A DNA stretch of 64,000 nt from JASLQO01 sp002327525 (GTDB taxonomy: Bacteria > Pseudomonadota > Gammaproteobacteria > Pseudomonadales > Azotimanducaceae): NCBI GenBank assembly GCA_030744435.1, contig JASLQO010000032.1, forward strand, positions 124,001 through 188,000. The letters run 5' to 3'. Made by a program: the position numbers and the translations under genes. Below are positions 52,357 to 61,306 of this stretch, one piece after another (position 1 is the first letter of the stretch; each line of letters starts with the position of its first letter). The notes under the pieces were generated by a model. It was not told the origin of the DNA, made no database searches, and saw nothing but the letters and a program-made list of their open reading frames with translations.

Positions 52357-52934
52357 CAATTCAATCCTTTGCTGCTAGTCTTGGCCTCATGGGCCTGTGC
52401 TTCGTCTGAGGAGAGATAAGGAAAACGAGCATCCTTTTCAGAGATCAGGCGCACCGGCTCCGGCCAGCGAATGCCGATGGCGGGGTCATCGTAGCGCAAG
52501 CCCGCGCCTGCTTGCGGAACGTAGTACTTGGATATCTGATAAAACACTTCCGTGTCGTCGGCCAACGTCTGGAATCCGTGCGCGAGGCCCCTGGGCACGA
52601 ACAAGGTATGTCGGTTCTCCGCACTCAATTCGAAGCTCTCCCACCCCAGGTAGGTGGGTGATTGAGGCCTGAGATCCACGATGACGTCATAAATCGCACC
52701 ATTCGTACACCGAACCAGTTTGTCCTCTTCATGAGGTGCGAGCTGATAGTGCATGCCGCGTAGCGTGCCCCTGCGCCGGTTGAACGAAACACTTGCCTGC
52801 GCCGTATGAGCGGATACTCCGAAGGCTTCCATTTCACGCTCGCACCACACCCGCGCAAAAAAACCGCGCTCATCGACCATAGGCTCAGGTTCGATGAGAT
52901 ACGCACCCTCGAACTTGGTGGGATGAACGTTCAC
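52356..52934 (-). CDS. rfbC: Nucleotide-sugar 3,5-epimerase (RfbC/RmlC family)
   Basis: A 192-residue cupin epimerase: LIEPEPMVDERGFFARVWCE, SVSFNRRRGTLRGMHYQLAP (His), DVIVDLRPQSPTYLGW and LFVPRGLAHGFQTLADDTEV with the catalytic His/Asp. RmlC acts on dTDP-4-keto-6-deoxyglucose, but RmlA, RmlB and RmlD are not in the window, so it may use a CDP-4-keto sugar from the rfbF route instead. The GTG at 52934 overlaps the upstream gene stop as GTGA; the open frame further upstream does not fit the family. Confidence 0.88.
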   Translation of the reverse strand: MNVHPTKFEGAYLIEPEPMVDERGFFARVWCEREMEAFGVSAHTAQASVSFNRRRGTLRGMHYQLAPHEEDKLVRCTNGAIYDVIVDLRPQSPTYLGWESFELSAENRHTLFVPRGLAHGFQTLADDTEVFYQISKYYVPQAGAGLRYDDPAIGIRWPEPVRLISEKDARFPYLSSDEAQAHEAKTSSKGLN

Positions 52935-53911
52935 TGCTTCTTCAGCCTCAGCGCGGCACGCTCGATCGTCGATAGCTTGCGTGCACGTTTTTGTAGCACA
53001 GATGTTGCCTCGGCATCTCCAGGAACGGGCAACTCTTCGATCACATGTTCCGACGGGTGCACCAACTCTGGTGTTTCTGCCGCGGGTGGACCGAGAGGAG
53101 AGAGCGAGCGCTCCTTGTCTTTGATGACCTGTTCGACCAGGTCCGAGCCGATGGACCTCCGCTCTTCGCCGTAACCGTAAACCAGGGCGGTGTCGCACAC
53201 GAGGTTGATCAGACGCGGGACGCCGTGAGTGGCCTTGAAGATCAGATCGAACGTACCAGGTTCGAACAGATCCATGTTGCCGCCAGCCTCGGAAATACGA
53301 TGCAGAATATAGTCGCGAGTAATCTCGGCGCTGTCGAGCGGTGAGAGAAAATAGTCGTACGAGATGCGTTGGGCGAACTGTTGCATTTCCGGCTTACGCA
53401 GGAGGTCCCAGAGCTCCGGCTGACCCACCAGTATCGTCTGCAGAATCTGACCCCGCTCGGTATTCACATTCGAGAGCATGCGCAGCTGTTCCAGATACTC
53501 AGCCCCGAGATGCTGGGCTTCGTCGATGATCAGCGTTACCGGCCGCCCTTTCTCAAAACGTTCGATGAGATATCCGACAAGGGTGTCGTACAGTTCCACC
53601 TTGTCCTTATTTCGGTACTCGAGATCGAATGCCAGTAATACCCATTTCAGAAACTCTTCGAAGGAATCGCACTGCGTGTTGCTGACCAGGCCGACTTCCA
53701 CTTGCTGATCGAGGTTCTGCAGTACGGATCTCACCAGCGTGGTCTTGCCGGCGCCGACATTACCGGTGACCACACAGAATCCAGCCCTCACCATCAGTGC
53801 ATAACGCAGAACCGAGAGCGCTCGCTGGTGCTGTGGGCTCATGAACAGACAGTCCGGATCCGGAATGTTGGAAAAGGGTGGTCTGTCAAACTGGTAAAAC
53901 GACTCGTACAT
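52931..53911 (-). CDS. AAA ATPase, ExeA-like, exosortase/PEP-CTERM-associated type
   Basis: The 326-residue protein begins MYESFYQFDRPPFSNIPDPD and has Walker A CVVTGNVGAGKTTLVR (about 45-60), Walker B TLIIDEAQHLG and sensor-like ILVGQPELWDLLRKPEMQQF and HGVPRLINLVCDTAL. Its N-terminal sequence and the neighbouring autokinase and chain-length genes fit the ATPase of XrtA-type exopolysaccharide loci. The C-terminal 70 residues are low complexity. It may regulate or energise assembly; biochemical role unknown. Four-base GTGA overlap downstream. Confidence 0.88.
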   Translation of the reverse strand: MYESFYQFDRPPFSNIPDPDCLFMSPQHQRALSVLRYALMVRAGFCVVTGNVGAGKTTLVRSVLQNLDQQVEVGLVSNTQCDSFEEFLKWVLLAFDLEYRNKDKVELYDTLVGYLIERFEKGRPVTLIIDEAQHLGAEYLEQLRMLSNVNTERGQILQTILVGQPELWDLLRKPEMQQFAQRISYDYFLSPLDSAEITRDYILHRISEAGGNMDLFEPGTFDLIFKATHGVPRLINLVCDTALVYGYGEERRSIGSDLVEQVIKDKERSLSPLGPPAAETPELVHPSEHVIEELPVPGDAEATSVLQKRARKLSTIERAALRLKKQ

Positions 53912-53932
53912 TTTCTGAGCAGCCTGCGCGAC

Positions 53933-54793
53933 TTACTCCGGCGCACCGGATTGGTAGTAGCCCCCGAAGGTATGGCCGCGTGCCTCGGATTTGTTCAGCA
54001 CCGTACCAAGGAGATTGTGTTCCGCGAGTATGCCGACGGCTTCTGAGAGTTCATCGATCTTGGTGCTCGTTCCGTCGATCAGCAACAAAAAGCAATCGAG
54101 CAGTGGAGCGAGAGAAATGACGTCATCACCAACAAATACCGGCGGCAGATCCACGACGACGATGGTCGACTCGGATTGGTCACGCAACGTCACTATCAGC
54201 TCGGCCATACGGGTCGAGTTGAGCAACTCGGGCGTAGTGGCACTCTCTCCGACGCGGCGTCCAGGAAAGAGCTTGAGATTCGGTGTGCGTGTGTGCTGTA
54301 AAAGCACATCCTCAGGAATGAGTTCATCCGAAGCCAGATAGTCGACGATACCATGCTGCACGGGCACACCCAGATCGCTGGCGAGCGAGGAGTTGCGCAG
54401 ATCGGCATCCAGAAGAATGACGTCATTGGACGAATCAACTACCAGCGACATACACAGATTGATGGAAGTCAGGGTCTTGCCCGCGCTCGCCCCTGGACTG
54501 GTGACACCGAGCGTCTTCCAGTGATTCTGGCGCATCAGTTGCAACACACGGGTTCTCAGCACCCGATAGCGGTCGCGCACGACCAGATCATCCAGCTTGT
54601 CTCCACACAAAATGTGGTGGTTGCGTAAAACCTCGGAATCGAAATCCACCGTCTCGATGGAAGATTCTTCCAGTCGCGGGCTTTGCTCCTCCTCTACATT
54701 GTCAGCGGGCCGGGTAGGGCGTACCCAATCGCGAGCGCTCGGTTTCTCCGACTGAGCGCGCTCGAGCGCTTTGCTGATTGGATCCATCGTCAT
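53933..54793 (-). CDS. CpsD/CapB-family tyrosine autokinase
   Basis: A 286-residue bacterial tyrosine-kinase-type P-loop ATPase with Walker A GVTSPGASAGKTLTSINL (about 95-112), Walker A' VILLDADLRN, Walker B VVVDLPPVF and a short C-terminal tail RGHTFGGYYQSGAPE with two Tyr, fewer than the Tyr clusters of many autokinases. Works with the polysaccharide co-polymerase encoded just upstream, whose stop overlaps this ATG (ATGA), to control chain length by cycles of phosphorylation. Separate from the co-polymerase, unlike the fused Wzc type. Confidence 0.9.
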   Translation of the reverse strand: MTMDPISKALERAQSEKPSARDWVRPTRPADNVEEEQSPRLEESSIETVDFDSEVLRNHHILCGDKLDDLVVRDRYRVLRTRVLQLMRQNHWKTLGVTSPGASAGKTLTSINLCMSLVVDSSNDVILLDADLRNSSLASDLGVPVQHGIVDYLASDELIPEDVLLQHTRTPNLKLFPGRRVGESATTPELLNSTRMAELIVTLRDQSESTIVVVDLPPVFVGDDVISLAPLLDCFLLLIDGTSTKIDELSEAVGILAEHNLLGTVLNKSEARGHTFGGYYQSGAPE

Positions 54794-56421
54794 CGTCCTT
54801 GCGTCGTTGCCCGGGTGGCCTTACCACTCATCTGCGGTATCACCACCAGCGGTGGTGCTCCCAGCGTCGCCATCACCACGCGCGCGTTGCGAACGGTCTT
54901 ATCGAAGTATTCGGCGATCACCACGGCGACCAATGCAAATCCCAGCGAAAACAGGGCGCCGAGCAGCATGATGCCGAGGCGATTGGGACTCTCCGGAAAG
55001 TTCGGCAGGAAGGCCGAACTCACCAGGGCCCAGCGTTCGGCATTTTCACCCGACTCGAGTTGTTCCGCCATGCGCGCCTGCATTTGCTTTTCCGTCAGTT
55101 CGCGATACTTGCTTGCCGCGTTGTCATAGTCACGCGCGAGCGATTTGTAATCGCGTTCGACCACAGGCGTGTCGAACAGTCGCTTTTCGTACTCGGCCAG
55201 TTTTTCGTTCAGGACAATCAGGCGCTGGCGTTCGTCCGCTATGTTGCCGAGCGTGACCTCCTCCTGTGTTTTGAGCGCCACGTAGCGGGGATTGTCGGGT
55301 GCGACGATTTCCGGGTCGCGGTCACTCGAAATGATCGCCGTCTCGAAACCGCGCTGCAGCGCCGCCACCGAACGCTCCAGCCGCTGCACTTCCGGGTGCT
55401 CCTCGTTGTACTTCTGACGCGCTCCACGCAGTTGTTCCTGCAGCTTGACGAGTTCGTTCATGAGCTCGTCGGCCCGCGCAGCGGTACCAGTCTGTTCCGC
55501 GAGAATTCGTATCTCACGACGCAAACGGATGACGTCGGGATGCTTGGCCGAGTAACGGGAGGTTGCCTGGAGATAGTTTGAGGTCAGTACGCTGAGACGC
55601 TCCTCGGCGGACAACAACACCGCCCCCGACTCCGTACGTACCTTTTCATACGCGGGAGTGAGGGAGAGTTCGGCGCGAAGCGCCTCCAGTCGATCGCTGA
55701 GTGTGCGCACGCGCTGCTCGGTCGCTTCTATATGCTGTTCGGTCTTCTCGAACAGGCGCAGGTTGGTATTCAGCAACTCCGGGAGCTGCCTCAGTTCCTT
55801 CTGTTTAAAATCAGCGAGCTTCTTCTCGAGCTCCGCTATTTCGGTCCTTAACCGATTCGCTTCCTCGCCGAGAAACTCGGAGACCTCGGCTGCCTGCGCC
55901 TCCCTGGCACGCTTGTGTTCATCGAGGAAACGCTGTGTCAACTCGTTGGTGATGTCGCGCGACACCACGGCGGATTCCGAACCGAAAGAGACGTTGAACG
56001 CGATCGTCGCCACCCTCATGCCCGCCACATCCGGGTCGGAGGCCTTCACGTTCTCCATTTCCACCTCGAAGCTCTGGCGCATGGCCAGTACCACGGAAGC
56101 CGGATCTGATTCGATCTCTGCTGGATACAGGTAGTACTTCTCTGCAATCTCGAGCAGGTTTTCGCGTGTGGCAATACGTTCACGGGTCAGAGCGATCTGC
56201 TCCTGAACGTATCCCGTCACGGTACTGGCGACCAGTTTCCGAGGTATCGACTGACGCTCGATGAGAATGGTGGACTGTGAACGAAATTCCGCCGGAAGGA
56301 GGAATGCCAGCAGGAGCGACAGGACAAACAGCAACCCGAACACGGAAATGAATAGCCACTTGCGTCGCACGACGAACTGCCAGTAGTCGTAAAGCTCCAG
56401 GGTTTGCTCGAATGGATTCAT
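54790..56421 (-). CDS. Polysaccharide co-polymerase / chain-length determinant (GumC/Wzz-like)
   Basis: The 543-residue inner-membrane protein has an N-terminal helix (WLFISVFGLLFVLSLLLAF, about 24-42), a long periplasmic coiled coil (about 160-420) and a C-terminal helix (LGIMLLGALFSLGFALVAVV, about 480-500) preceded by NFPESPNR, the typical proline-rich motif. It sets polymer length together with the tyrosine kinase and the Wza-like export protein. No kinase domain follows, in agreement with the separate CpsD-like gene. Confidence 0.92.
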   Translation of the reverse strand: MNPFEQTLELYDYWQFVVRRKWLFISVFGLLFVLSLLLAFLLPAEFRSQSTILIERQSIPRKLVASTVTGYVQEQIALTRERIATRENLLEIAEKYYLYPAEIESDPASVVLAMRQSFEVEMENVKASDPDVAGMRVATIAFNVSFGSESAVVSRDITNELTQRFLDEHKRAREAQAAEVSEFLGEEANRLRTEIAELEKKLADFKQKELRQLPELLNTNLRLFEKTEQHIEATEQRVRTLSDRLEALRAELSLTPAYEKVRTESGAVLLSAEERLSVLTSNYLQATSRYSAKHPDVIRLRREIRILAEQTGTAARADELMNELVKLQEQLRGARQKYNEEHPEVQRLERSVAALQRGFETAIISSDRDPEIVAPDNPRYVALKTQEEVTLGNIADERQRLIVLNEKLAEYEKRLFDTPVVERDYKSLARDYDNAASKYRELTEKQMQARMAEQLESGENAERWALVSSAFLPNFPESPNRLGIMLLGALFSLGFALVAVVIAEYFDKTVRNARVVMATLGAPPLVVIPQMSGKATRATTQGR

Positions 56422-56469
56422 ACTTTCGTTTCTATACTCGGTTGCATGCCACTACTCCTAAGGACTCTG

Positions 56470-57696
56470 TCACTGCCTATAGGAAACAGAGAGGCCAATG
56501 GAGTTACGGGATGTGCTGTGGGCATTGGATTTTCGATCCACCCAGGTGTAGCCGTAGTTGAGGCCGAGCTTGACCCCCGGGTAGAGGTTGTACTGCGCCG
56601 AAACTTTCGCGCGCGCGAAATCTTGATGGCGCAGGCTGTTGGTGCCCACCGACGATTCCGTGGACATGGCATACACAGACGTACGTAAGCTCCAGCGCTC
56701 GGAAAGCTGTTGCCGATAACGCAGAAAAACGCGATCCGTTTCCACGATCTCTCCGAAAGAACTCGGATAGAGCGAGCGTTCCAGTCTTGCCGACAGGCTG
56801 CCCGAATTCAGGCGGCGCTTGACAGATGCGCGATACAGCATGCCCGTTTCTTCATCGATATTGCTGCCCACACGTCTTGCACCGATACCAAACTCGACAG
56901 TGGTGACCTCGGACAGGAGCCGGGTCCAGCCGGTCTGCACTTCGACGATATCGGATTCCACCCGGTTGTCCGGATCGAACTCCGTTGCCTGCACCGAAAC
57001 ACCCAGAGTGTCCACGGGGCTGAACTGGTGCCGCACATCAGCCGTGATGGCCTGAGTCGTGGAGTCTCTGACTGCGACGAACCCTGGCTGCGCGCCCTTG
57101 TGTTGCCGTTCGCTGTAGGTGTAGCCAAAGGTGCCGCTGGTGCGCTCACTGAACCGGTAGGTCCAAGATGGACTCACCTGGTAGTGTATACGCCGGATCT
57201 GTTGCCGGGACTGCCCTTCATCCACATCAACGGGATCATCCGTTCCCGGCGGTACGTCGTCGGGATCGTCTATGTCGGGTACGAAACGCACGCTGCGCAT
57301 CAGCGTGTCGCGCGTGTAGGCACCGCGCAGGCTGATTCTGGATCGTTCTCCGCTGCGACGACCGGCGGCGAGGTTTAGGAACTGCGAGTCTTTGTCTTCC
57401 ATGTTGTCCACGCCAGAATACCAGCGATAGTTAACCCCGGCGTCGGCCGCAACCCCGGAACGTTCGGTGGTATTGCTGACCCGCACCTGTGCGGTGGTGA
57501 CCGTTACCGTCCCGTCGTCCTCGTTGTGCTCATTCAGGCGTACGTTGTCTTCGTATGTGGTCGAAAGTGTGAAAGTGGGGGCAATCCGCCAGGCGGCCTG
57601 AGCACCGCTCGCCGTGAGGAGGGTGGCGAAAATGGCCAGCACTTTCAGGTTCCGGTCACCCTGACCAGTGACTACTCCAAATGATGGCCGCTTCAT
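56470..57696 (-). CDS. Outer-membrane beta-barrel protein of the exopolysaccharide locus
   Basis: A 408-residue protein with a signal peptide (LKVLAIFATLLTASGAQA) and an alternating beta-strand pattern rich in aromatic residues to the last residue (NSIGLSVSYRQ), typical of an outer-membrane barrel. Strands such as WRIAPTFTLSTTYEDNVRLN and LGLNYGYTWVDRKSN are visible. Its position between the Wza-like and Wzz-like genes matches exosortase-associated OM barrel proteins. Its function is not established; it may help export or anchor the polymer. Overlaps the upstream gene by four bases. Confidence 0.82.
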   Translation of the reverse strand: MKRPSFGVVTGQGDRNLKVLAIFATLLTASGAQAAWRIAPTFTLSTTYEDNVRLNEHNEDDGTVTVTTAQVRVSNTTERSGVAADAGVNYRWYSGVDNMEDKDSQFLNLAAGRRSGERSRISLRGAYTRDTLMRSVRFVPDIDDPDDVPPGTDDPVDVDEGQSRQQIRRIHYQVSPSWTYRFSERTSGTFGYTYSERQHKGAQPGFVAVRDSTTQAITADVRHQFSPVDTLGVSVQATEFDPDNRVESDIVEVQTGWTRLLSEVTTVEFGIGARRVGSNIDEETGMLYRASVKRRLNSGSLSARLERSLYPSSFGEIVETDRVFLRYRQQLSERWSLRTSVYAMSTESSVGTNSLRHQDFARAKVSAQYNLYPGVKLGLNYGYTWVDRKSNAHSTSRNSIGLSVSYRQ

Positions 57697-58313
57697 GGTA
57701 CGACGACCACGTCATCGGTATGCAGCACGATGTTCTGGCTGAGATTCTCGCCGTTCTCCACCTCGTTGTAGTCAAACTGATACACCGCCTCTACATCACC
57801 CTCACGGCGGATGACGCGGATGTCGTTGGCGTCGGCGAAGGTCGTGAGACCACCGGCCATGGTCAGTGCCTGCAGTACGTCGACGTACCGCCCGACCACA
57901 TACTGACCAGGGCTCCTGACCTTGCCGGTCACGTAGATGCGCAGGCCTTTGATTTCGACAACGGAGACCGTGACCACGGCCTCGGGAATATACTCCCGCA
58001 ACTTCTCGGTGATGTTCGCTTCGAGTTCTATCGGTGTCAGACCTGCGGCCCGCATGTCTCCGGCCAGGGGGAAGGACAAACCACCATCGGGGCGGACAAC
58101 CACCTTGCGCTGCAAATCTGGTTCTTTCCAGACTGATATCTCCAGTACGTCTTCCGGACTGATGCGGTAGCCATCCGCAGTAGACTCGGCCGCGCTCAGC
58201 CCAATGGAGGAAGTGAGTAGCAGCATACCTAGTATCCAACCGGTTGCGTTGCGCAATCCGGCCACGGGAAATACCTGTCCCATTGTGAGCACTTTTCTTC
58301 TCGATTTGTCCAT
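57693..58313 (-). CDS. Polysaccharide export protein (Wza/GumB-like)
   Basis: The 206-residue exported protein contains the Poly_export domain (YRISPEDVLEISVWKEPDL to PLAGDMRAAGLTPIELE, about 48-95) and one SLBB-like domain (GLRIYVTGKVRSPGQYVVG). Signal-like sequence WILGMLLLTSSIGLSA has no lipobox Cys, so it is probably not lipidated. Smaller than Wza, like GumB. It is the first gene of an eight-gene leftward operon whose promoter must be in 58314-58499. ATG at 58313 precedes a weakly hydrophobic N-terminus; MGQVF further in is an alternative. Confidence 0.92.
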   Translation of the reverse strand: MDKSRRKVLTMGQVFPVAGLRNATGWILGMLLLTSSIGLSAAESTADGYRISPEDVLEISVWKEPDLQRKVVVRPDGGLSFPLAGDMRAAGLTPIELEANITEKLREYIPEAVVTVSVVEIKGLRIYVTGKVRSPGQYVVGRYVDVLQALTMAGGLTTFADANDIRVIRREGDVEAVYQFDYNEVENGENLSQNIVLHTDDVVVVP

Positions 58314-58499
58314 ATGTTGAACCTTTGTATCGGAGCGTCTGTGATGAAGCCCTCATTCCTCAAATCCACTCGCACCTTAGCTGAGGCGTGCTGGTGAGCG
58401 ACCGGTTGAGCGGCCAGTCTGGCGAAACAAGTCGACAGGCCTGTTCAATCGCGGCGTATGTTCACATTGTAAGCCTAAAAACGCTTGCTTTATAAGGGG

Positions 58500-59579
58500 T
58501 TAAGCGACCTTGCTGACCTCGTCTAAACCTTTTGGTTGCACCCACCGCAGCCGCTCATCCAGCAGGCCTCGTTCCCGATATCCGGATATGACTTTCAGCC
58601 GCATGTACTGTGAATCGCGGAAGGACGCATCGGCAAACGCCATGCGCTCGAATCCCTCGATCAGACCGCGCACGCTGGCGCGCAGGTCGTAGCGCGGCAG
58701 ATGCCCTGGAGCGAGCGCTCCATAGAGCCCGAATTCCACCTGATAAGAACGCTTGTCTGGCGGTGCATCCTGGTTGATGTCGATACCCACACCGGGCAGT
58801 TCGGAGGCCACCATCTCCGCCAGGTCCCGCACCTGGTGGTTGCACGAATTGGTGCCTACATTGATGGCGAGGAAGTCCTCACCCAGCGTACGGTTCGAGG
58901 CCCACTCGATGGCGAGCGCCATGTCGTTGGTATCGATCAGCGGCCGCCAGGGTGTCCCGTCGCTGAGAATCTCAATTTGCTTGCTCACCATGGCGGCGGC
59001 AACGAAGTCGTTCAGCACCAGATCGAGCCGCAATCGGTCGCTCATCCCGCAAGCGGTGGGAAAGCGCAGGCAGGTGACTCGAAAGTCCGAATCCGCAATG
59101 GGCTGCAGTGCCACCTCCGTCTCAATTTTCGAACGCGCATAGGCTGTCAGAGGATTGAGCGGGTCGCTTTCGGAGCGTGCACCACCTTCGGCGAAGCCGT
59201 ACACGCTGCAACTGGAGGCAAAGACGAACGCGCGCGCGCCGCGCGCTCTGGCACGCTCGGCGAGGCGTACCGCGGCCGCGTTGTTTATTTCCATGGTGGG
59301 TGCCTCGTAGGTCTTGCCCATCGGATCGTTGGAAACAGCCGCGAGATTGACGACGACATCCACGCCGTCGAGAACACTGTCCGGCACATCGCGTACATCC
59401 AGATAGAGCTGCTCATCGAGCATCGTCTCCGGGAGCGTCTCAGCCCCTGTCAGACAGTGGGCGAAAAAGCCAAGATCCAGTCCGGTCAGGCGTGCGCCGG
59501 GAAAGACGCTGCGCAGATGACGCACGACGGCGGGGCCGACATAGCCCATGTTTCCGGTGATCAGTACGTGAAGGCTCAA
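58500..59579 (-). CDS. NAD-dependent sugar epimerase/dehydratase
   Basis: A 359-residue extended short-chain dehydrogenase: Rossmann motif HVLITGNMGYVGPAV, NLAAVSNDP, the active-site Ser/Tyr/Lys (SSCSVYGFAE and YARSKIETEVAL) and RFPTACG. TTG at 59579 is supported by an AAGGAG ribosome site eight bases away; the upstream frame lacks family sequence. The substrate is a nucleotide sugar; given the rfbF and methyltransferase genes a CDP-sugar is possible. It precedes the wza operon by 186 bases and is divergent from the sugar transferase. Confidence 0.86.
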   Translation of the reverse strand: MSLHVLITGNMGYVGPAVVRHLRSVFPGARLTGLDLGFFAHCLTGAETLPETMLDEQLYLDVRDVPDSVLDGVDVVVNLAAVSNDPMGKTYEAPTMEINNAAAVRLAERARARGARAFVFASSCSVYGFAEGGARSESDPLNPLTAYARSKIETEVALQPIADSDFRVTCLRFPTACGMSDRLRLDLVLNDFVAAAMVSKQIEILSDGTPWRPLIDTNDMALAIEWASNRTLGEDFLAINVGTNSCNHQVRDLAEMVASELPGVGIDINQDAPPDKRSYQVEFGLYGALAPGHLPRYDLRASVRGLIEGFERMAFADASFRDSQYMRLKVISGYRERGLLDERLRWVQPKGLDEVSKVA

Positions 59580-59896
59580 AAACCAGTCTCCTTCCCGGTA
59601 TCGAATTGGGTTGGTCCCCATCCCGCACGTTCGAGGTCGATTACCGAGGAGTGTCGCCCGTGCACGCGTGAGCTCTTTGAACAGGGCATATGCTACTCGC
59701 CGCGAAGGACGCGGCATAGCGTGAGAATGTAACTTTGGGACGGTTTCACGCTTGGGTCAGAATTCTTCCCCAAAACTGCGAAAGGGTTCAGGTTTCTTAC
59801 ATATCCAGGCTCCGCATCGGACCCCAAAAGCCGCTAAACTGGGCAGTGCCCCGTTTGCCTAGCGGGGGCGGAACCACACCAACATGGTCAAGCAAG
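59580..59896. other. Divergent intergenic control region
   Basis: These 317 bases separate the epimerase and polyprenyl sugar transferase genes and should hold both promoters. A GCCCCG/CGGGGC-type hairpin lies at about 59846-59866, 30 bases before the sugar transferase start, and a TAAACT-like -10 candidate near 59833. No gene is seen. Confidence 0.35.
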
Positions 59897-61306
59897 ATGC
59901 GGATAGCCAAGGCAACCCACTTAAAAAGACTGCTGCAGACACAGGATGTCGTGCTGAGCACTCTCGCGTTCGCCGCAACGGTGGACTTGCTCTGGTTGTC
60001 GGGCTTCATCAGCCTGGACCTCGCGATGAAGCACGTGCTGCTGATTCCACTGGTGGCTTTCTTCAGTCTGATAGCGTCCGTGACCGGCTCACCCGGACTG
60101 CACAATCGGACCGGCGAGGCCGCCGTCGTCTATGTACTTCGCTATACGCTGTTCGTACTCACCGGGATTCTGATGGTGACCTATTTCGGCCGTTTCGAGT
60201 TCGTCGACCGTGCTATCGTGGCGAGCTTCACCGCAGTCCTGACAGTGGGTTTAATATTAGATCGTATCTTTTTGAAATGGTGGTACTTTTACGGTCGAAA
60301 AGAACACCCGGCAAACTACCTCAAGGTGCTCATCATCGGAACGGGCAGTCGTGCACGTGAGTTGATCCGTACCTACCAGGCGCACTCGGAGTGGGGTGTG
60401 GACATCGTCGGTATGCTCGATCCCGAGTACGATCCGCAGCACGACACGGTGGATGGTGTACGGGTTCTCGGTGATGTGGAGAGCATTCAGGCGCTCCTCT
60501 CCATCCAGGTCGTGGACGAGGTGATCGTGTGCCTTCCCCGCAGCCTGATCAACAATATTCAGTCGATTGTCGAAGCCTGCGAAGAGCAGGCGGTTTGCCT
60601 GAAATTCATGGCCGACGTCTACGACATCGCGACCTACGTCGTACACCTGGAACACATCGGTGATTTCCCGATACTCAACTTCGAACCAGTCTCCCACGAC
60701 GAGGGCAAACTCGTCGTCAAGCGCATCATCGATCTGGCCGGAGCGATGGTCGGAATTCTGCTGCTTGCGCCGCTCTTCCTGCTGGCCGCGCTCGCGATCA
60801 AGCTCGACTCGCGGGGCCCCGTGTTCTTTCGCCAGGAGCGGGTAGGGCTCAACAAACGCCCCTTCATGATGATGAAGTTTCGGAGCATGTACGAGAATGC
60901 CGAAGCACGCCTGGCCGAAATCGAGCATCTGAACGAAGCGCAAGGCCCGATATTCAAAATGGCCAGGGATCCCCGTGTCACGAGGGTAGGGCGAGTGTTG
61001 CGTTTCACCAGCGTCGATGAACTCCCGCAGCTGTTCAACGTGCTGTTCGGACACATGAGTATCATCGGCCCGCGGCCCATGTCGATTCGCGACTATAACC
61101 TGTTTAGCCTCGGCATTCAGCGCAAGCGTTTCAGCGTACGTCCCGGGCTCGCGTGTCTGCGGGAGATCTCGGGGCGCAGCAAGCTATCGTTCAATCGCTG
61201 GTTGGAACTGGATCTTCAGTACATCGATGAATGGTCGCTCATGCTCGATTTCAAGATCATGCTGAGGATCATCCCCGTGGTGCTCAAAGGCGAAGGTGCA
61301 TCGTAG
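59897..61306 (+). CDS. Polyprenyl-phosphate sugar transferase (exopolysaccharide initiation)
   Basis: The 469-residue protein has several N-terminal membrane helices, a nucleotide-binding-like middle part (VLIIGTGSRARELIRTYQAH) and the C-terminal bacterial sugar transferase domain: KRIIDLAGAMVGILLLAPLF, FFRQERVGLNKRPFMMMKFR, SVDELPQLFNVLFGHMSIIG and IIGPRPMS. It moves a sugar-phosphate onto undecaprenyl phosphate to start the repeat unit. ATG 59897 is used. It overlaps the exosortase gene (TAGTG), an unusual pairing that links polymer initiation to the protein-sorting enzyme. Confidence 0.9.
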   Translation: MRIAKATHLKRLLQTQDVVLSTLAFAATVDLLWLSGFISLDLAMKHVLLIPLVAFFSLIASVTGSPGLHNRTGEAAVVYVLRYTLFVLTGILMVTYFGRFEFVDRAIVASFTAVLTVGLILDRIFLKWWYFYGRKEHPANYLKVLIIGTGSRARELIRTYQAHSEWGVDIVGMLDPEYDPQHDTVDGVRVLGDVESIQALLSIQVVDEVIVCLPRSLINNIQSIVEACEEQAVCLKFMADVYDIATYVVHLEHIGDFPILNFEPVSHDEGKLVVKRIIDLAGAMVGILLLAPLFLLAALAIKLDSRGPVFFRQERVGLNKRPFMMMKFRSMYENAEARLAEIEHLNEAQGPIFKMARDPRVTRVGRVLRFTSVDELPQLFNVLFGHMSIIGPRPMSIRDYNLFSLGIQRKRFSVRPGLACLREISGRSKLSFNRWLELDLQYIDEWSLMLDFKIMLRIIPVVLKGEGAS

